Below, piece by piece: positions 21,653 through 33,019 of a DNA stretch of 64,000 bases. The notes under the pieces are model-generated. The model was not told where the DNA came from, searched no databases, and worked only from the letters and a program-made list of their open reading frames with translations. The position numbers were made by a program, and so were the translations under genes. The DNA lies in NCBI GenBank assembly GCA_023213315.1, contig JAKCPI010006266.1:62001-126000 (forward strand). Direction: 5' to 3'. The stretch is from Euborellia annulipes. Taxonomy: Eukaryota; Arthropoda; Insecta; Dermaptera; Anisolabididae. Within the stretch, counting starts at the first letter, position 1; each line of letters starts with the position of its first letter.

Positions 21653-22439
21653 CAATTTACTTCTTCTTTCAGTGACGGACCTCATCCAACTCTGTATCAC
21701 TGTGGGAAATAAATATCTAAAGATTTTAATTTCTATAAAAGTAAAATAACAACCCCAGCGTACCCCTGACCAGGCAAATGGTTAACGTTTAACCCATTTT
21801 AAAAGTTTATAGAATAACCCAATCGAATTTGTTAATTCAGGCTGAGATCATAATATAGATAAAGAAGACAATGAAATATATTTAAAGATTTACATACATT
21901 ATTTTTACAATTTATCTGAAGGAGAGAAAGCAAAAAATAATTTCACCCTTAACTAATAATAGACCAAAATGAAATTTAAATCAAGTTGAAATCTTTAAAA
22001 AAAAAAAAATGAATGTCTGTATAGTATCAAATTAAGATAAAGATTTTAAAAATCTCTTTTTAAAAAGTCCCGTTAGGTTAGAAAGTGCTGACACGCCCTA
22101 ATATGAGATACATGGATACGAGAGAGAGAGAGAGAGAGAGACACACACATATACCTGGGATTTTAGGGTAGAAGGGATTAATTGAAAGCTGCCTGGATTG
22201 AGGCAAGAAATTCACCTAACGAGAGCAACAAAAGGTATTTTAAATTTTAACCCTTTTGAATAAGAGTAAACGATTTTTAATGAAGCGGCGTTTAAATTTA
22301 CTAAAATTATTGTGTTATATTATTTTAAGAAAATGTAGAAGAAAAGGGAGAAATAGTTTTAATTTGAAAAAATGATCAAATTGAATGATAGATAAAAGTG
22401 TTGTGCATGTTCAGAGCTGAAATGTAGCATATATTTTTC
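21653..22439. other. Mostly single-copy stretch with GA/CA microsatellite
   Basis: A GA tract followed by ACACAC lies at about 22119-22150. No gene-like frame was seen. Confidence 0.5.
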
Positions 22440-22577
22440 GAATTGTCGCACGGTTTGACGCTTGTTGAAAATATAGAAGGAAGGGACTGATATGTAAAGA
22501 ATAGAAGGACTGCCAGTCCCAGCTCGGGTAGCTCGTGGTCGCCATCCACGTACCCACAAGATGTGGGCCCCTGAGCA
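22440..22577 (-). mobile_element. Retrotransposon 3' fragment, second copy
   Basis: AAGGACTGCCAGTCCCAGCT, GGGTAGCTCGTGGTCGCCAT and AGATGTGGGCCCCTGAGCA are shared with 1105-1325 in the same orientation. Downstream the minus frame keeps IFQQASNRAT, similar to the QASD peptide of the other copies, then diverges. Confidence 0.6.
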
Positions 22578-22977
22578 AATTGAAAATAAAGAATAAACTA
22601 ATAAAAAATAATATTACTTAATAGAAAACTTGTGGCAGGGAAATTGGATAAGAAATGGATAGGAGAGCAGCTGGCGAGAATATTATTTTTTGTGAATTCA
22701 ATGAAGGGTTAAAAGGGTTGAAAAGTGAAGGTTATTAGTTTATTTGAAGATCTAAAAAGATTTTTAAAAAAGTAATAAGCCGATGTTAATTTTTAACCAG
22801 GATCGAATATTATAAGAAAAATTACAAAAACAAAAGATAAATTTCTTGTAGGCCTAATGGGTAAATATTGAGGAGGTGGGTTTTGAATTCTATTTAACCT
22901 CATGGAAATGTCTGTGAATTTTTATTTTGTTAATAAAAAAGATTTTTCTTAATAGTTAATTAACATCGCCTGCCAAA

Positions 22978-23166
22978 CGTTGTTAAAACTTTTCTTTTGA
23001 GTGCCAAAGTGGCGAAAATATATTTCCATTATTTTCAATTGATTCTGGCCTAATCATTTGAAACCCGGCTTTATTTAAATGTATATGTTTATAAAACTTT
23101 CAAACGCATTTTCTCGAATTGTTGAATGTCGGATTTACGCCACTATGATTCTCAGCAGGCTATATT
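22978..23166 (-). mobile_element. Inverted-repeat element, copy 2
   Basis: Read on the minus strand it begins GCTGAGAATCATAGTGGCG and follows 11405-11600 closely, including AGTTTTATAAACAT and GCCAGAATCAATTG. The second inverted end is missing, so this copy is truncated in the region GTTTGGCAGGC. Confidence 0.7.
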
Positions 23167-24051
23167 ATGATTAGTGGCGCAATTAGGAAAGATCTGATTT
23201 GAGAGGTATACATTAGTTCATTTTTACTTGCTTTAAAGCAATCATTGAAAAAATCCAATGGAGGGTTTGCTAATTTGGAAAAGATTGAATCAAATTTTTT
23301 AATAAAAGTGCAAATTTAGGTACCATTATTTTATCTGTTTTTGAAATTTATATAATTTTATCAAACCATTCATAATTCAATTTATATTATCATTATCAAG
23401 ACACCCAGAGGTCAAATAATGTTTATTTTTTTTAAAGGATAATTTAATTATTGATAAGGAAATCCTAATAAATGAAGAAAAGCGACATGAATACTATTAA
23501 AAATTTAAAGTATCTTTTGGATATCAAAAATTAAAAAAAAAGAATATTTTCCCCCTCTTTCTCTATTTAGTTGGAAACAAAACATTTTTGACAAGAAGTT
23601 AAATGTCGATGTCTAAACTCCTTTTATGTCCTGATGAAGTGTAAATTACTTGCTCAAAACAACAAATTAAAGACCTCCTTTTAAATGACATTGGTGTGGA
23701 AAGAGAAATGGAGATTAATATATGACGTTGCTGACCGACTCACGCTTGAGATTTATTTGTCTATTAAAAAGCGTTAGCTTAAGCATTGATGATTGATTAC
23801 CAGAGGCCGAAAAGGATAATTAATAAGACCTGAAAACAAGCCATATTTTAATTTAATGACGTCATTGTGGACCTCTTAATTAATCGACTGGTGTTTATCT
23901 AGAAAATGAGGAGTAAATATTCTAATAATATTGCCATTAATGCAAAAGTTGGAACTAAGTAATGAATAATGTGTTGTTTTTAAATAATTAATGAATGGTA
24001 TAATTCAAATTACAAAATTAAAAGGTGTTTCAAATTTAAATTATTATCCAC

Positions 24052-24122
24052 TAATGCCGCATACTGGAAGGTAGGCAACCAATAAGATCAAATAACTAAT
24101 GGATTTTTTTGATTAATTGCTC
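24052..24122 (+). repeat. Repeat with CTGGAAGGTAGGCAACC
   Basis: TACTGGAAGGTAGGCAAC and, about 35 bp on, AATGGATTTTTTTGATTAAT match 29405-29472 in reverse orientation. The GGCAAC word also ends the inverted-repeat element at 57835-58258. Confidence 0.55.
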
Positions 24123-24529
24123 AAGAGGGAATCACGCTTGCGTAGTTGTTAAATATGCCTAGAAATTAATAACCCAGCATGGATGGTCTTTGGAAGAAAT
24201 TAATAAAAAAATTTAAGTTATAATTTGGTCATTTGGGATGCCTTTTTTTAGAAACCAAAAATTGGAAATTGAAAATGCTTAAGGGTTTGTGGTTCGTTTT
24301 TCCTGAGTGACAAAATTTACGTAGAAAAGGCATTTTAAAATATTATTATATTTAACAGTAGGGCCTTTTTTGAGGATTTTCTAGTCCCCCCCCCCCCCAT
24401 GTTTCAGTTAGTTTACATTTATTTTTTTATTAGTAAATTTTCTCTCGTGACTCAAATAATCACTCCATTTTTCCCTGTTGTGAAAATCATTAAGCCTTTT
24501 TTTCCACTTTTAATTGTTATATCACACTT

Positions 24530-24626
24530 AGAGAAACCCCCGGGTCCCCCATGTCATCAATTAGTAACATTTTGTCCAAACCCCTCCCCCCCTAACGCGT
24601 TACGTAATATGTGGACGACCCCCTAC
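24530..24626. mobile_element. Fragment of a TTACGTAA-type miniature element
   Basis: GCGTTACGTAATATGTGGAC followed by GACCCCC after a C-rich block resembles the ends of miniature elements whose termini combine a C/G run with TTACGTAA, such as the complete one at 56130-56491. The opposite end was not located; the C run near 24388 may belong to it. Confidence 0.4.
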
Positions 24627-24663
24627 CCCAGAAGAATCAACTTGAAATTAAATCTATAAACAT

Positions 24664-24840
24664 ATTAATTAATTATTCTAGTTTTACTTGTAGTTTTTTC
24701 TGGTGTTTTGAGCAGGATGGAACGCTAGAGAAGAGAATTGTTTAATTAAAATCTTTGAAAAATAATTGTGATCCAGAGTTTCATTCTGCTCAAAATACCA
24801 GAAAAGAAACTACAAGTAAACCTGTAGAATAATAAATTAA
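24664..24840. mobile_element. Fold-back element with about 50 bp arms
   Basis: TTTTACTTGTAGTTTTTTCT and GGTGTTTTGAGCAG in the left arm (24664-24716) pair with CTGCTCAAAATACC and AGAAACTACAAGTAAA in the right arm (24787-24840). The centre of 70 bp is unique. No other copy is seen in the window. Confidence 0.65.
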
Positions 24841-25802
24841 ACATTGGTGTCACATCAAAAGAAAAATTAACTATTAATTAATAATTAACTAACCCAACTA
24901 TTTCCAGCAAACTTATTTATACCTAAAAGAGTCGTGATTAAGAGAAGCAAGCCTCTTGTAACTTACTCTTTTAGAATATTTTTTCTACAATATTTTGAAT
25001 TATTTTTTAAATTATCTTCAAAAGGATATTGTAGCAAAGCGATAAACAGTTGTAGAGATAACAAGACTATTTTGTTGTTAGCCTAAGTATGAAACAGAAC
25101 CCGAAACGGAATTACAAAATCGTATTTGAGTCATGTTACCGACGACTACTTCATAGAAGACTTCCTAATATTTTACTGTTCTCATGAATCATATTAAGAT
25201 ATACATAAAAAATTCAGTTTTAAAAAATATACAGTATTTATTAATTCAGATAAAATATTATATATTATTTTCAATAAAGAGCTAATAATTTGAAAATTTA
25301 TGTCTTTAATCCAAAATATATAACCTAAACTAATTAAAAAATCTATAAATTTCAAATTTTTCAGCGTGGGAAAATAAGGGATCCAATTTTCGAAAGTAAT
25401 CTTGAAAGCAAAAAGAAGATTAAGCAACCAACCTTGGAAGTAAAGGACAAATCAACCTTGCATTTGGGAAGAAAAAGATTGATCAATGTTTATGATAAAA
25501 AAAAAGAAAGTATGATATAACAAAAGAAAATATAATTAATAATTCAATAGCTGAATACAATAACATAATAATAATAAGATATATATAAAATGACTTTGAA
25601 CTTTTTCCCTTTGCAAAAACCTATAGGTTTTATAAGTTATACAATATATAACTTGATACTAGGAAATAAGTCAACACAAACTTTAAATAATGAATAAATT
25701 TAGAAAACAACAATCCTGTTAGCAGTTGATACTTCATTTGAAGTTCGAATCTAAAAAATTATCCAAAAATATAAAATTATTTAAACAAACCTGGAGAGGG
25801 AA
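24841..25802. other. AT-rich stretch, nothing recognised
   Basis: The 77-codon minus frame at 25194-25427 is Ile/Leu/Asn-rich as expected from AT-rich DNA and shows no domain. Confidence 0.5.
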
Positions 25803-26505
25803 ATCTTTTTTGGAATGGGTACATAAGGTCCGAAGACCTATGATGACCAGTGGTCACATGCAGCCAGGAAGAATATAGTTAGAAGATAAATAAATAAAGG
25901 AGAAGCATAAAAGAGGAACTCAACTGCGGGAACTGAGAAGATGCCTGTTGAGATTAGACTTGAAAGTCTGAAGATTGTAGGATTTGGGGAAGATAGATGC
26001 AGGAAGCTTGTTCCAATCACGGGAGGACAAAGGAAGATTGGAATTGACTAGTTTTGTTAGTCGTGATCTGAACAGTATAGGGATTCTGGGACGATGCGTC
26101 CCTTGTGTTCCGAGTATATAATTATATATGTTGCATTGGGTAGAATAATTGATTTTAATTCGGCCGAGCATTGACCATGATAGTACCTATAGAAGAGAGA
26201 GAGTGCAGACACGCTTCTTCTATGATCTGTGGGGACTGTAGGGATGCGGTGAGGGTAGAATCACCTATCAGTCTAATTGCACGCTACTGTATGGCGTCCA
26301 AGGAGAGAGCGTCTTTCGACGCCCCTCGCCAAAGATGGGAACCATATTCAAGACACGGCCGTATTTGGGCTTTATAGAGGGTTAGGAGTTGTTGGGAGGA
26401 AAAGTAACGCTTCGTTTTGAATAGGAAACCTAATTTCCTTGCGGTAGATTTAACCACAGAAGAAATGTCCAGGAGAGATAAGATGTAATTATCACTCCCA
26501 GTACA
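25803..26505 (-). pseudogene. Non-LTR retrotransposon ORF2 C-terminal fragment
   Basis: On the minus strand ARKLGFLFKTKRYFSS is followed by LLTLYKAQIRPCLEYGSHLW and ASKDALSLDAIQ, then RLIGDSTLTASLQS. This is the conserved stretch that follows the reverse-transcriptase catalytic domain in Jockey- and RTE-like elements. After frameshifts YRYYHGQCSAELKSI and then DWNKLPASIFPKSYNLQTFK appear, the usual C-terminus. There is one in-frame stop and at least two frameshifts. The 3' end GGTCTTCGGACC is shared with 11735-11838. Catalytic motifs are absent because of 5' truncation. Confidence 0.85.
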
Positions 26506-27532
26506 GAAAACTAATCTTTTAACTCAAGACTATTATTGCTGTAAATAAGGGGAGGGCAAATCCGAATTTCCTAATGAATAGAAATTGAAATTTTTCCTCT
26601 GATGGGTTCAACATTACACTATCTACAGCCACTAACTCACCCACTAAAAAGTAAAATAAATTCTCCAAAAAAGAAAAAATTTTCTTCTTCCAAAATAAAA
26701 AAAAAAATTTACGGGGATGTGCCTTTGAATTTGGTGAGATATTAAATTGAGTTTGACAAACATTTTCATAAATATAATAGGTTTTAACTAAAATAAAATT
26801 TTCTTTTAATTTATTTAAAGAAGTGACGATGAGTTAAGTTAGACTATTCATTTTTTGGTATCCTTCATGCCAGTCTTATCCATTCCTTTCTCATTAAAGA
26901 TCAGAATATACGCATGACTCTCAGTTACATTTAAAATTTTGCCCACAAACGCCCCTACAGTCATCATTAGTGTTAAATTCTAGAAAATCTATATCATTCA
27001 ATATAAATAAAAATTTGAAGGAAAAGGAGAATAAACTTATTGCCTCTTACCGCCCAGCGGGTGTATATTTCTTTCAAAATTAGTATGCTTAAACATATAC
27101 ATAGTTAAATTAATTATTTACGATTGCCAAATAGCAAATAATAAATATAATTTGAAATAAAGGAGATGTAACTTAAATTATATATAAAAGAAATGTTGGT
27201 GTGTTCATAAATTCAAAATCTTAAAACGATAATTCACAGGGGAGTGGAGACGGATTTGTATTTTATTTTTGTTATCACGTGTCGGCCCACGAATAAAAAA
27301 TTCATCTGATGTTATTTGCATAATGACCAATATTTTTTTTTCCTTGAGTTGATCTAAGAGCGAAAGAAACTATATATAATCGTGACTTGTTGATTCTAAT
27401 CCATACATTTAAATGATGACTTCTTTGGGACACGTGACTTTTGAAACTAAATAAATAAATAGAATGGAGGGGGAGAGAAAATGAAGGTACCCAAGGGTTG
27501 AATTTCGGAGAGTTTGGTAAGCTAGACTATTT
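26506..27532. other. AT-rich stretch, nothing recognised
   Basis: No frame, shared repeat or RNA-like structure was recognised. Confidence 0.5.
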
Positions 27533-27792
27533 TACTTTCTCTTACCTATATGTATATGTTAATAGGCCTATACAGATTTTGATGGATATACACGTTTTGA
27601 GGTTAGAGTCCTCTCTGGAGCGTGAAAATAAGCTTTTAAACAAAATCGGCCAAAAAGTACTAGAACTTTACTGATGTACTTTACCAGTTTTTTTTTCTTC
27701 CGATTTTGTATTAAAAGAACCAACCTTACCAAAGGTAAGAGTATGGTAGGTATGGTAGTAGGCTGTGCGAGCAGTTCCACTAGATTTTTTAA
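27533..27792 (+). mobile_element. DH element, internally deleted
   Basis: Starts TTACTTTCTCTTACC, keeps GATTTTGATGGATATACACG, AAATCGGCCAAAAAGTACTA and GTACTTTACCAG, then jumps to a decayed large hairpin around CCAAAGGTAAGAG and GAGCAGTTCCACTAGATTTT. About 400 bp of interior, including the X-box, is missing. The 76-codon minus frame is DH sequence. Confidence 0.75.
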
Positions 27793-28864
27793 TTTCAAGT
27801 ATTTAGGTCCAATTTGCTATCTTTAAAAAATTAAGTCCTATATATAAATATAACTCGTAAATTTTTATGTCTACAGGAGTTTGTTTTTCGAGGTCACCCA
27901 TCCAATTTGATTAACAGGTGTAATTCTATAAGTGATTTTTTTTTTGTCAAGGTTGCAAACTTCAAGCAGATGATTCTATTATTAGAATAATTAAAGACTC
28001 AATTTCGGATTCGTATATTTATTGAAATATAACAATAAAAGCTAATTTCTGAAAATCTTTGATCTCAACGAATAATATCAACTCAATACAGATGAATTGA
28101 AATTTAATATCATAGGAATTTTCAATGTAATCAACGTCAAGGCAATCAAATTCTGAATCTTTGATGAGTTCAATTTAGATCAAAATATGATTAAGAACAG
28201 AAAGAGGGAGAGAGAGACAAATAAACAAAAGGCGACCGGCCAAATATAAAAATAAAATGGTGTTATCAGGCAGATATCCGAGTAAACGAGACACTAACTA
28301 ACTCTATGTTCAGTCCCAAACTCGATGACCCTGTAACCCTTTGCGAAAGATAAATATTTGCCAGTTTGCAAATTAGGTCACCAGCACCACATGCCAAATC
28401 GGAGACGTCTTCGCTTTTTGCAAGGTTTATTATTATTAAGCCGAGCCAGATTTCTACTTTTTTTATGCTCCTACTCTAAAAATATGGTATCAATTTACCA
28501 ATTCATAAGAGATTGCTTCTAAAATCATTAATCTAATATTAATTTTTTGTTCAGTTCAATTTGATAATTCGAGATGTCATTTTTTATATCCCAAAGAAAT
28601 ATCAATATTCATTTTTATATATATGCGAAAAAATGCTTTATGCATCTCGGTAATATAATGTATAAAAAAGTATATTTATAACGTAATATAAGTATCTTAT
28701 AAAAAGTAGGCCTAAGTAGTCTTTATTTTTTGCTAATTTAAAATGTGAATTCAATTTGAATTTTTTTTATTCTAAAAGACAAAGGTTGAAATAACGTATT
28801 CTCAATTTAAATTCAAGGGAAGGGGGGGAGAGGGTAAAATCCTTTAAAAAAGATTAGCAATTCA
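27793..28864. other. AT-rich stretch, nothing recognised
   Basis: No gene or shared repeat was seen. A G-rich patch is present near 28816-28832. Confidence 0.5.
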
Positions 28865-29185
28865 ATCCGGTGATCCGATGAGCTAATTCGATCCAATTTA
28901 GAAAAAAAGGATCCGCAAATCCAAATCTGCAATCCGAAAATCCGATTCGGTCTTGAAATACATATTTATGATAAAGTAAAAATTTTGGTTGGCAATCCTT
29001 TGAAAAGGATCTTAAAGATCCAGGATTCAAAAAGGATTAGCGATCCCATCCTAGATCCAGAGAGTAAAAATGATTTCGATGCAGACCCAAAAGAATAAGA
29101 TTTCGATCCAGATTAAAAAATCTTGGATGGGATTAGGTTTTCGGATTTAAATTCAAAAGGATTACGATCCTGTCCATCACGGGTT
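28865..29185. repeat. GATCC/GGATT-rich degenerate repeat
   Basis: Words such as GATCCGATG, GGATCCGC, AATCCGATTCGG, AAAGATCCAGGATT and CGATCCCATCCTAGATCC recur roughly every 10-25 bp. The sequence is not a clean tandem array. It looks like an old minisatellite or the GATC-rich interior of a transposon. Confidence 0.5.
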
Positions 29186-29404
29186 AAATTAGACTTTTCG
29201 TAAAAAAAGATTTCAGTCCAAAAGAAGGAAGTCTTTACACTATCAAAATACACAGGATGAAGTGCAAAAATAAATGTATCTTTTTAGCTCCCTGGAAAGT
29301 GGCGACAAAATGACAATAGTTTTTGTGTATAATTGCTCCAAAGTTTTTCGAGAGTGGATTACTTGTTAAATTTAAATTTTAACTAAGTTCTAAAGTTGAG
29401 GCAA

Positions 29405-29472
29405 TTAATCAAAAAATCCATTTGAGTTTGTTAATGTGTTGCCTACCTTCCAGTAATCAAACATGGTATCTA
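29405..29472 (-). repeat. Repeat with CTGGAAGGTAGGCAAC, second copy
   Basis: Reverse complement of the 24052 repeat: GTTGCCTACCTTCCAGTA preceded by AATTAATCAAAAAATCCATT. Confidence 0.55.
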
Positions 29473-30435
29473 TCCCAAGAGGTCAAAAGAATTTGAGACA
29501 CCTCTTTAGGCCCCGATGCCAGAGGGTTATGGGGTCCAAACCCACTTACCCTTTGAAATCGTTCGGTTCGTAACCCCCCCCCCTCTGCCTTGCATGAAAA
29601 ATTTACTGACTACGGACCTTTAATAATTTCTTCTTCTTAAGATAAAAACTTCTTTCCGATAAATTATTAAGTTAAAAAAAAAAGTAAAATTTAAAGATTT
29701 ATAAAGAAAATAGTAGGGCGCATATAAATACATTAAACTTTATATAAAAAAAGTTTAAAGAAATTTTCTAGGCGAAACTAATGATCTAATTAAGTAATAA
29801 ATATTCAGAAAAATAAATATATCTTTTTTTTTTATTGTTAAAAACTTTATAATTTATAAAGCTTTTAAAATGCAATACACTTGGAAATACTTGGAGGTTA
29901 AGATTTATGAATGTGTCCAAATAAGGGAGCAACAAGTGAAAAAAAAGAACTATAGATGAGATATTGAAAAAACATTCAAGAAAAATTATATAAATATTAA
30001 ATACACTTGTTCATAAATTCTATAAGCGAAGAAATACCTCAAGAAATAAAGGTTCTATTGTGGAAATATATTTTTTATTAGACATTAAAATAATGAAAAA
30101 AATTGGCAAAAAGACTATAAAAAAAAATGCAAAACTCAATTATCTTTCATAACAGAGAGTAAATTCAATTTTAAAATAAAAATACCAAGAAATCTCAGGT
30201 CTATAGATTTTTTAATTTTAAAAGTGGCTGATGCATTGATTAACAGAGAAAAAAATATGATTAAAAAAAAGTTTAGTTTGTTTAGTTTGCCCTCAGAAAA
30301 ATCTTTTTTTTAAGTCTTTTTAGATTTCTTTGGTCATATAAAGTTTAAGCGATATTTGATGACGATGTGTTCAAGGTACATTTATTTATTTCAAATGATT
30401 AATAGAGGATCCATATGATTAATTTAAATATCCAT
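29473..30435. other. AT-rich stretch, nothing recognised
   Basis: A C run lies at about 29574-29583 after a moderately GC-rich patch. The remainder is A/T-rich with no frame or shared repeat. Confidence 0.5.
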
Positions 30436-30512
30436 CAGATTGTCTGGGATTCGAACCCAGGCCCTTGGCTTTAAAGGTTATCAATATCTTTAACCTCTAG
30501 GGGGCCTCATAA
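30436..30512 (-). mobile_element. tRNA-like SINE head or tRNA pseudogene
   Basis: On the minus strand CTGGGTTCGAATCCCAG is a perfect five-pair T arm with a consensus polymerase III B box GGTTCGAATCC. Upstream CTAGAGGTTAAAG and GATAACCTTTAAAGCC are compatible with D-arm and anticodon-arm remnants. The acceptor ends do not pair, so a functional tRNA is unlikely. Confidence 0.6.
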
Positions 30513-30742
30513 AACTTACAAATATCCCAAGTTATCAACAATAAATAAAACAATTTGATAAAATGGTGGATTTATTTAAATAAAACAATATTTGAAAGAC
30601 AGAATCAAAACTTTTCAAAAGTGGGGGGGGGTAATTTATATTTTTTAACATAATATCGAAAAATTTGATATTATTGAGAAAAATTAGTTAATATATGTGA
30701 GGTTATAAATGAAAGAATTGTTTGATTTTACAACTCAATATA

Positions 30743-30767
30743 TTTCGGGCTATTAACCAATCATCAG
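30743..30767 (-). ncRNA. Hammerhead-like core beside a mariner-like element
   Basis: Minus strand CTGATGA, a short weak stem GG..CC, then GAAA. A mariner-like miniature element begins ten bases away; a similar arrangement exists at 43226-43580, where the arms of a palindrome are split by the same element. Confidence 0.4.
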
Positions 30768-30776
30768 GAGTATGTA

Positions 30777-30986
30777 CAGTGAGGGACAATATTAAGTCCC
30801 ACCCATGCGTTTTCTACTTGTGATTATTTCATTGTTTTTATAAAATAAAATGAAAATCTTTATTGGAAATTTTCTAGGTTTGAACCATGAAAGTTTTCAT
30901 TAAAAAATATATAATATTTTTTTAAAAACAATGAAATAATCACAAGCAGAAAACGCATGGGTGGAACTTAATATTGTCCCTCACTG
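30777..30986. mobile_element. Mariner-like miniature element
   Basis: Long terminal inverted repeats of about 65 bp start CAGTGAGGGACAATATTAAG and contain CATGCGTTTTCT and GTGATTATTTCATTG. The element is flanked by TA on both sides (30775-30776, 30987-30988), the target duplication of Tc1/mariner transposons. The 210 bp length leaves no room for a transposase. Confidence 0.85.
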
Positions 30987-30988
30987 TA

Positions 30989-31384
30989 CATATGAGTGAG
31001 TGAATGGAGAAAAGTAGATGATGCCTGTCAAAGCTTAGCACAGGAGAGGGGGGTTGGAGATATTGTGAATGGTTGCTTGAGAAAGGAGTTAGATTATGGT
31101 GGAATTTAGTCTGCTTGGAGAGTAGGGGGGGGGGTGTTATTTCCAGGTAGTAGGCCTACTCTACTTTAGGTTCAAACTATATTTTGAATTTTTGAAGCAA
31201 TACAAAACGAAAAAGAAAACAAAAACATAATAACAATTACGGCTTAATTGGACAATACGAACAGAAAGAAGACAGAAAAACAGAAATAATTATAACTTGA
31301 TAAAATTGACAAATTAATATTAATAGAATGATTTTTAACAATATACAATACAAACTACACTTATATTACTGCTACTACTGATAT
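30989..31384. other. Mostly single-copy stretch
   Basis: A G run at about 31128-31136 is present. No gene-like frame was seen. Confidence 0.45.
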
Positions 31385-31865
31385 TATTGAGTTCTTATCC
31401 CGAAATTCTTCTTGGGTGTCAAAACATGCAGGAATACAAGGCAAGGAAGAAGCAGTTCTACTAGCAAGGATGGGAGCAAATACTCCTTTCATTATTCTGT
31501 GGACTGCCACACAAGCACTTTAGACTGGTGATCGGACGGTGTGAAGCAAGATTAAAACAAAAAGCTATGGGCAAAAAAATCAAGCGAAGATGTTCATAAC
31601 ATTTCCGCAACAAAACGGAGGGAGATTCATCTCTCTAAACAGAAATGAATGAGAAAATGGCCTTTATTTTAATGAAAATGGACAGGGCTGAGAACGATAC
31701 ATGTCGTCTCTGAAATCTAACAAAAGAAACAGCTGAACACATCACGTGCGAAAGCATTGCACTAATCCAACAGGCGTCAGACAGTGCGACGGGCCGGCCT
31801 GTTCTATTTCTTCCGGTCGGGAATAAATAAGGCTAGGAAGGAAGAAGAGGAATGAAGAAAAATTT
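31385..31865 (+). pseudogene. Non-LTR retrotransposon C-terminal fragment
   Basis: From 31678 the plus frame reads MDRAENDTCRL, a TGA stop, then NLTKETAEHITCESIAL. This fits the C-x2-C-x-H-x4-C motif at the C-terminus of retrotransposon ORF2 proteins, with the second Cys codon changed to TGA. It continues as QASDSATGRPVLFLPV, shared with 1105-1325. An upstream stop at 31636 and unreadable 5' sequence show the copy is dead. The RNase H region expected upstream is not recognisable. Confidence 0.65.
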
Positions 31866-32222
31866 CTGCTTAAATTCTATTAAATATAATATGTAGTTTT
31901 GATTTAACATCCCGAGCTCTCCCAGAAATGTTTTTGTTTTGCTGGGGGGGGGGGGGGGGCGTAGGCAACCTACAAGTAACTAGCCAAATTATTTGTAATT
32001 ATTTGACTCATATAATCAAATCTTCCAAAAAAAAAAAAAACCATTAACTATTGGTCCAAAAATTATTTGTCATTTATTTGGTCAACCATCCTTTCAGCAA
32101 GCAATCCTAAATTATTTGCTGAAAGGTCCTAAACAAAATATACACGATAATTTAGCAAATTTGCTCAAAGTGGTTTCAAGAACTTACAAATAAAAGTGAT
32201 ATCTCATTTTAAGTAGAATATT
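31866..32222. other. AT-rich stretch with G run
   Basis: A run of about 15 G lies at 31945-31959, followed by GTAGGCAACCTAC, a short perfect palindrome. At 32092-32126 TTTCAGCAAGCAAT and ATTTGCTGAAAGG can fold. Confidence 0.4.
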
Positions 32223-33019
32223 TAATAAATAAAGAATTATATATATATCATGTGTTGGTCCATGAGGTAATTATGAAAAACATATAACCAAGTATTTATT
32301 AATTTAAATAAGCGAAAAATGTAGGTACCGCCGGGAGTTGCACCACGGATCTTGTCGATTTACGCTCAACATGCCCTACTGTTGGACCACAGTACGCACT
32401 CGCTTATTTAAATTATGATAGATCGCTGATTTCAGTCTACTAGAGAAACGCCGCTCAAATCAAGCGTTCAGATTTCTCCGTTACTGAGGCGCGATCTAGA
32501 TGGACGTTTTGAGAAATTAACTCAATTATGCAATTAATAAATAAAGAATTATATATATATCATGTGTTGGTCCATGAGGTAATTATGAAAAACATATAAC
32601 CAAGTATTTATTAATTTAAATAAGCGAAAAATGTAGGTACCGCCGGGAGTTGCACCACGGATCTTGTCGATTTACGCTCAACATGCCCTACTGTTGGACC
32701 ACAGTACGCACATAATTACCTCATGGACCAACACATGATATATATATAATTCTTTATTTATTAATTGCATAATTGAGTTAATTTCTCAAAACGTCCATCT
32801 AGATCGCGCCTCAGTAACGGAGAAATCTGAACGCTTGATTTGAGCGGCGTTTCTCTAGTAGACTGAAATCAGCGATCTATCATAATTTAAATAAGCGAGT
32901 GCGTACTGTGGTCCAACAGTAGGGCATGTTGAGCGTAAATCGACAAGATCCGTGGTGCAACTCCCGGCGGTACCTACATTTTTCGCTTATTTAAATTAAT
33001 AAATACTTGGTTATATGTA
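32223..33019. repeat. Palindrome built from three tRNA-like units
   Basis: Three blocks recur almost without change. P is 32223-32275, 32534-32587 and inverted 32711-32763. Q (tRNA-like) is 32276-32398, 32588-32710 and inverted 32900-33019. R is 32399-32533 and inverted 32764-32899. The order is P Q R P Q P' R' Q'. So 32276-32587 and 32711-33019 are inverted arms of about 310 bp around one extra Q. The near-identity of copies suggests a recent event or an assembly artefact. Confidence 0.8.
32900..32973 (+). mobile_element. tRNA-like unit of the palindrome (sense copy)
   Basis: GCGTACTGTGGTCCAACAGT and AGGGCATGTTGAGCG resemble a D-arm and anticodon-arm, and GGTGCAACTCCCGG resembles a T arm with a degenerate B box. 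The same unit is on the minus strand at 32325-32398 and 32637-32710. Related to the head at 8205-8275. A SINE head, not a tRNA gene. Confidence 0.55.

Noticed and set aside
23630..23690. Another hammerhead-like core (CTGATGA at 23633)
   Set aside because: The GAAA side reads CAAAAC and the stem does not pair well; too degenerate to count.
30436..30512. Functional tRNA gene
   Set aside because: The T arm is perfect, but the acceptor stem does not pair and the D arm is poor; a SINE head or pseudogene fits better.
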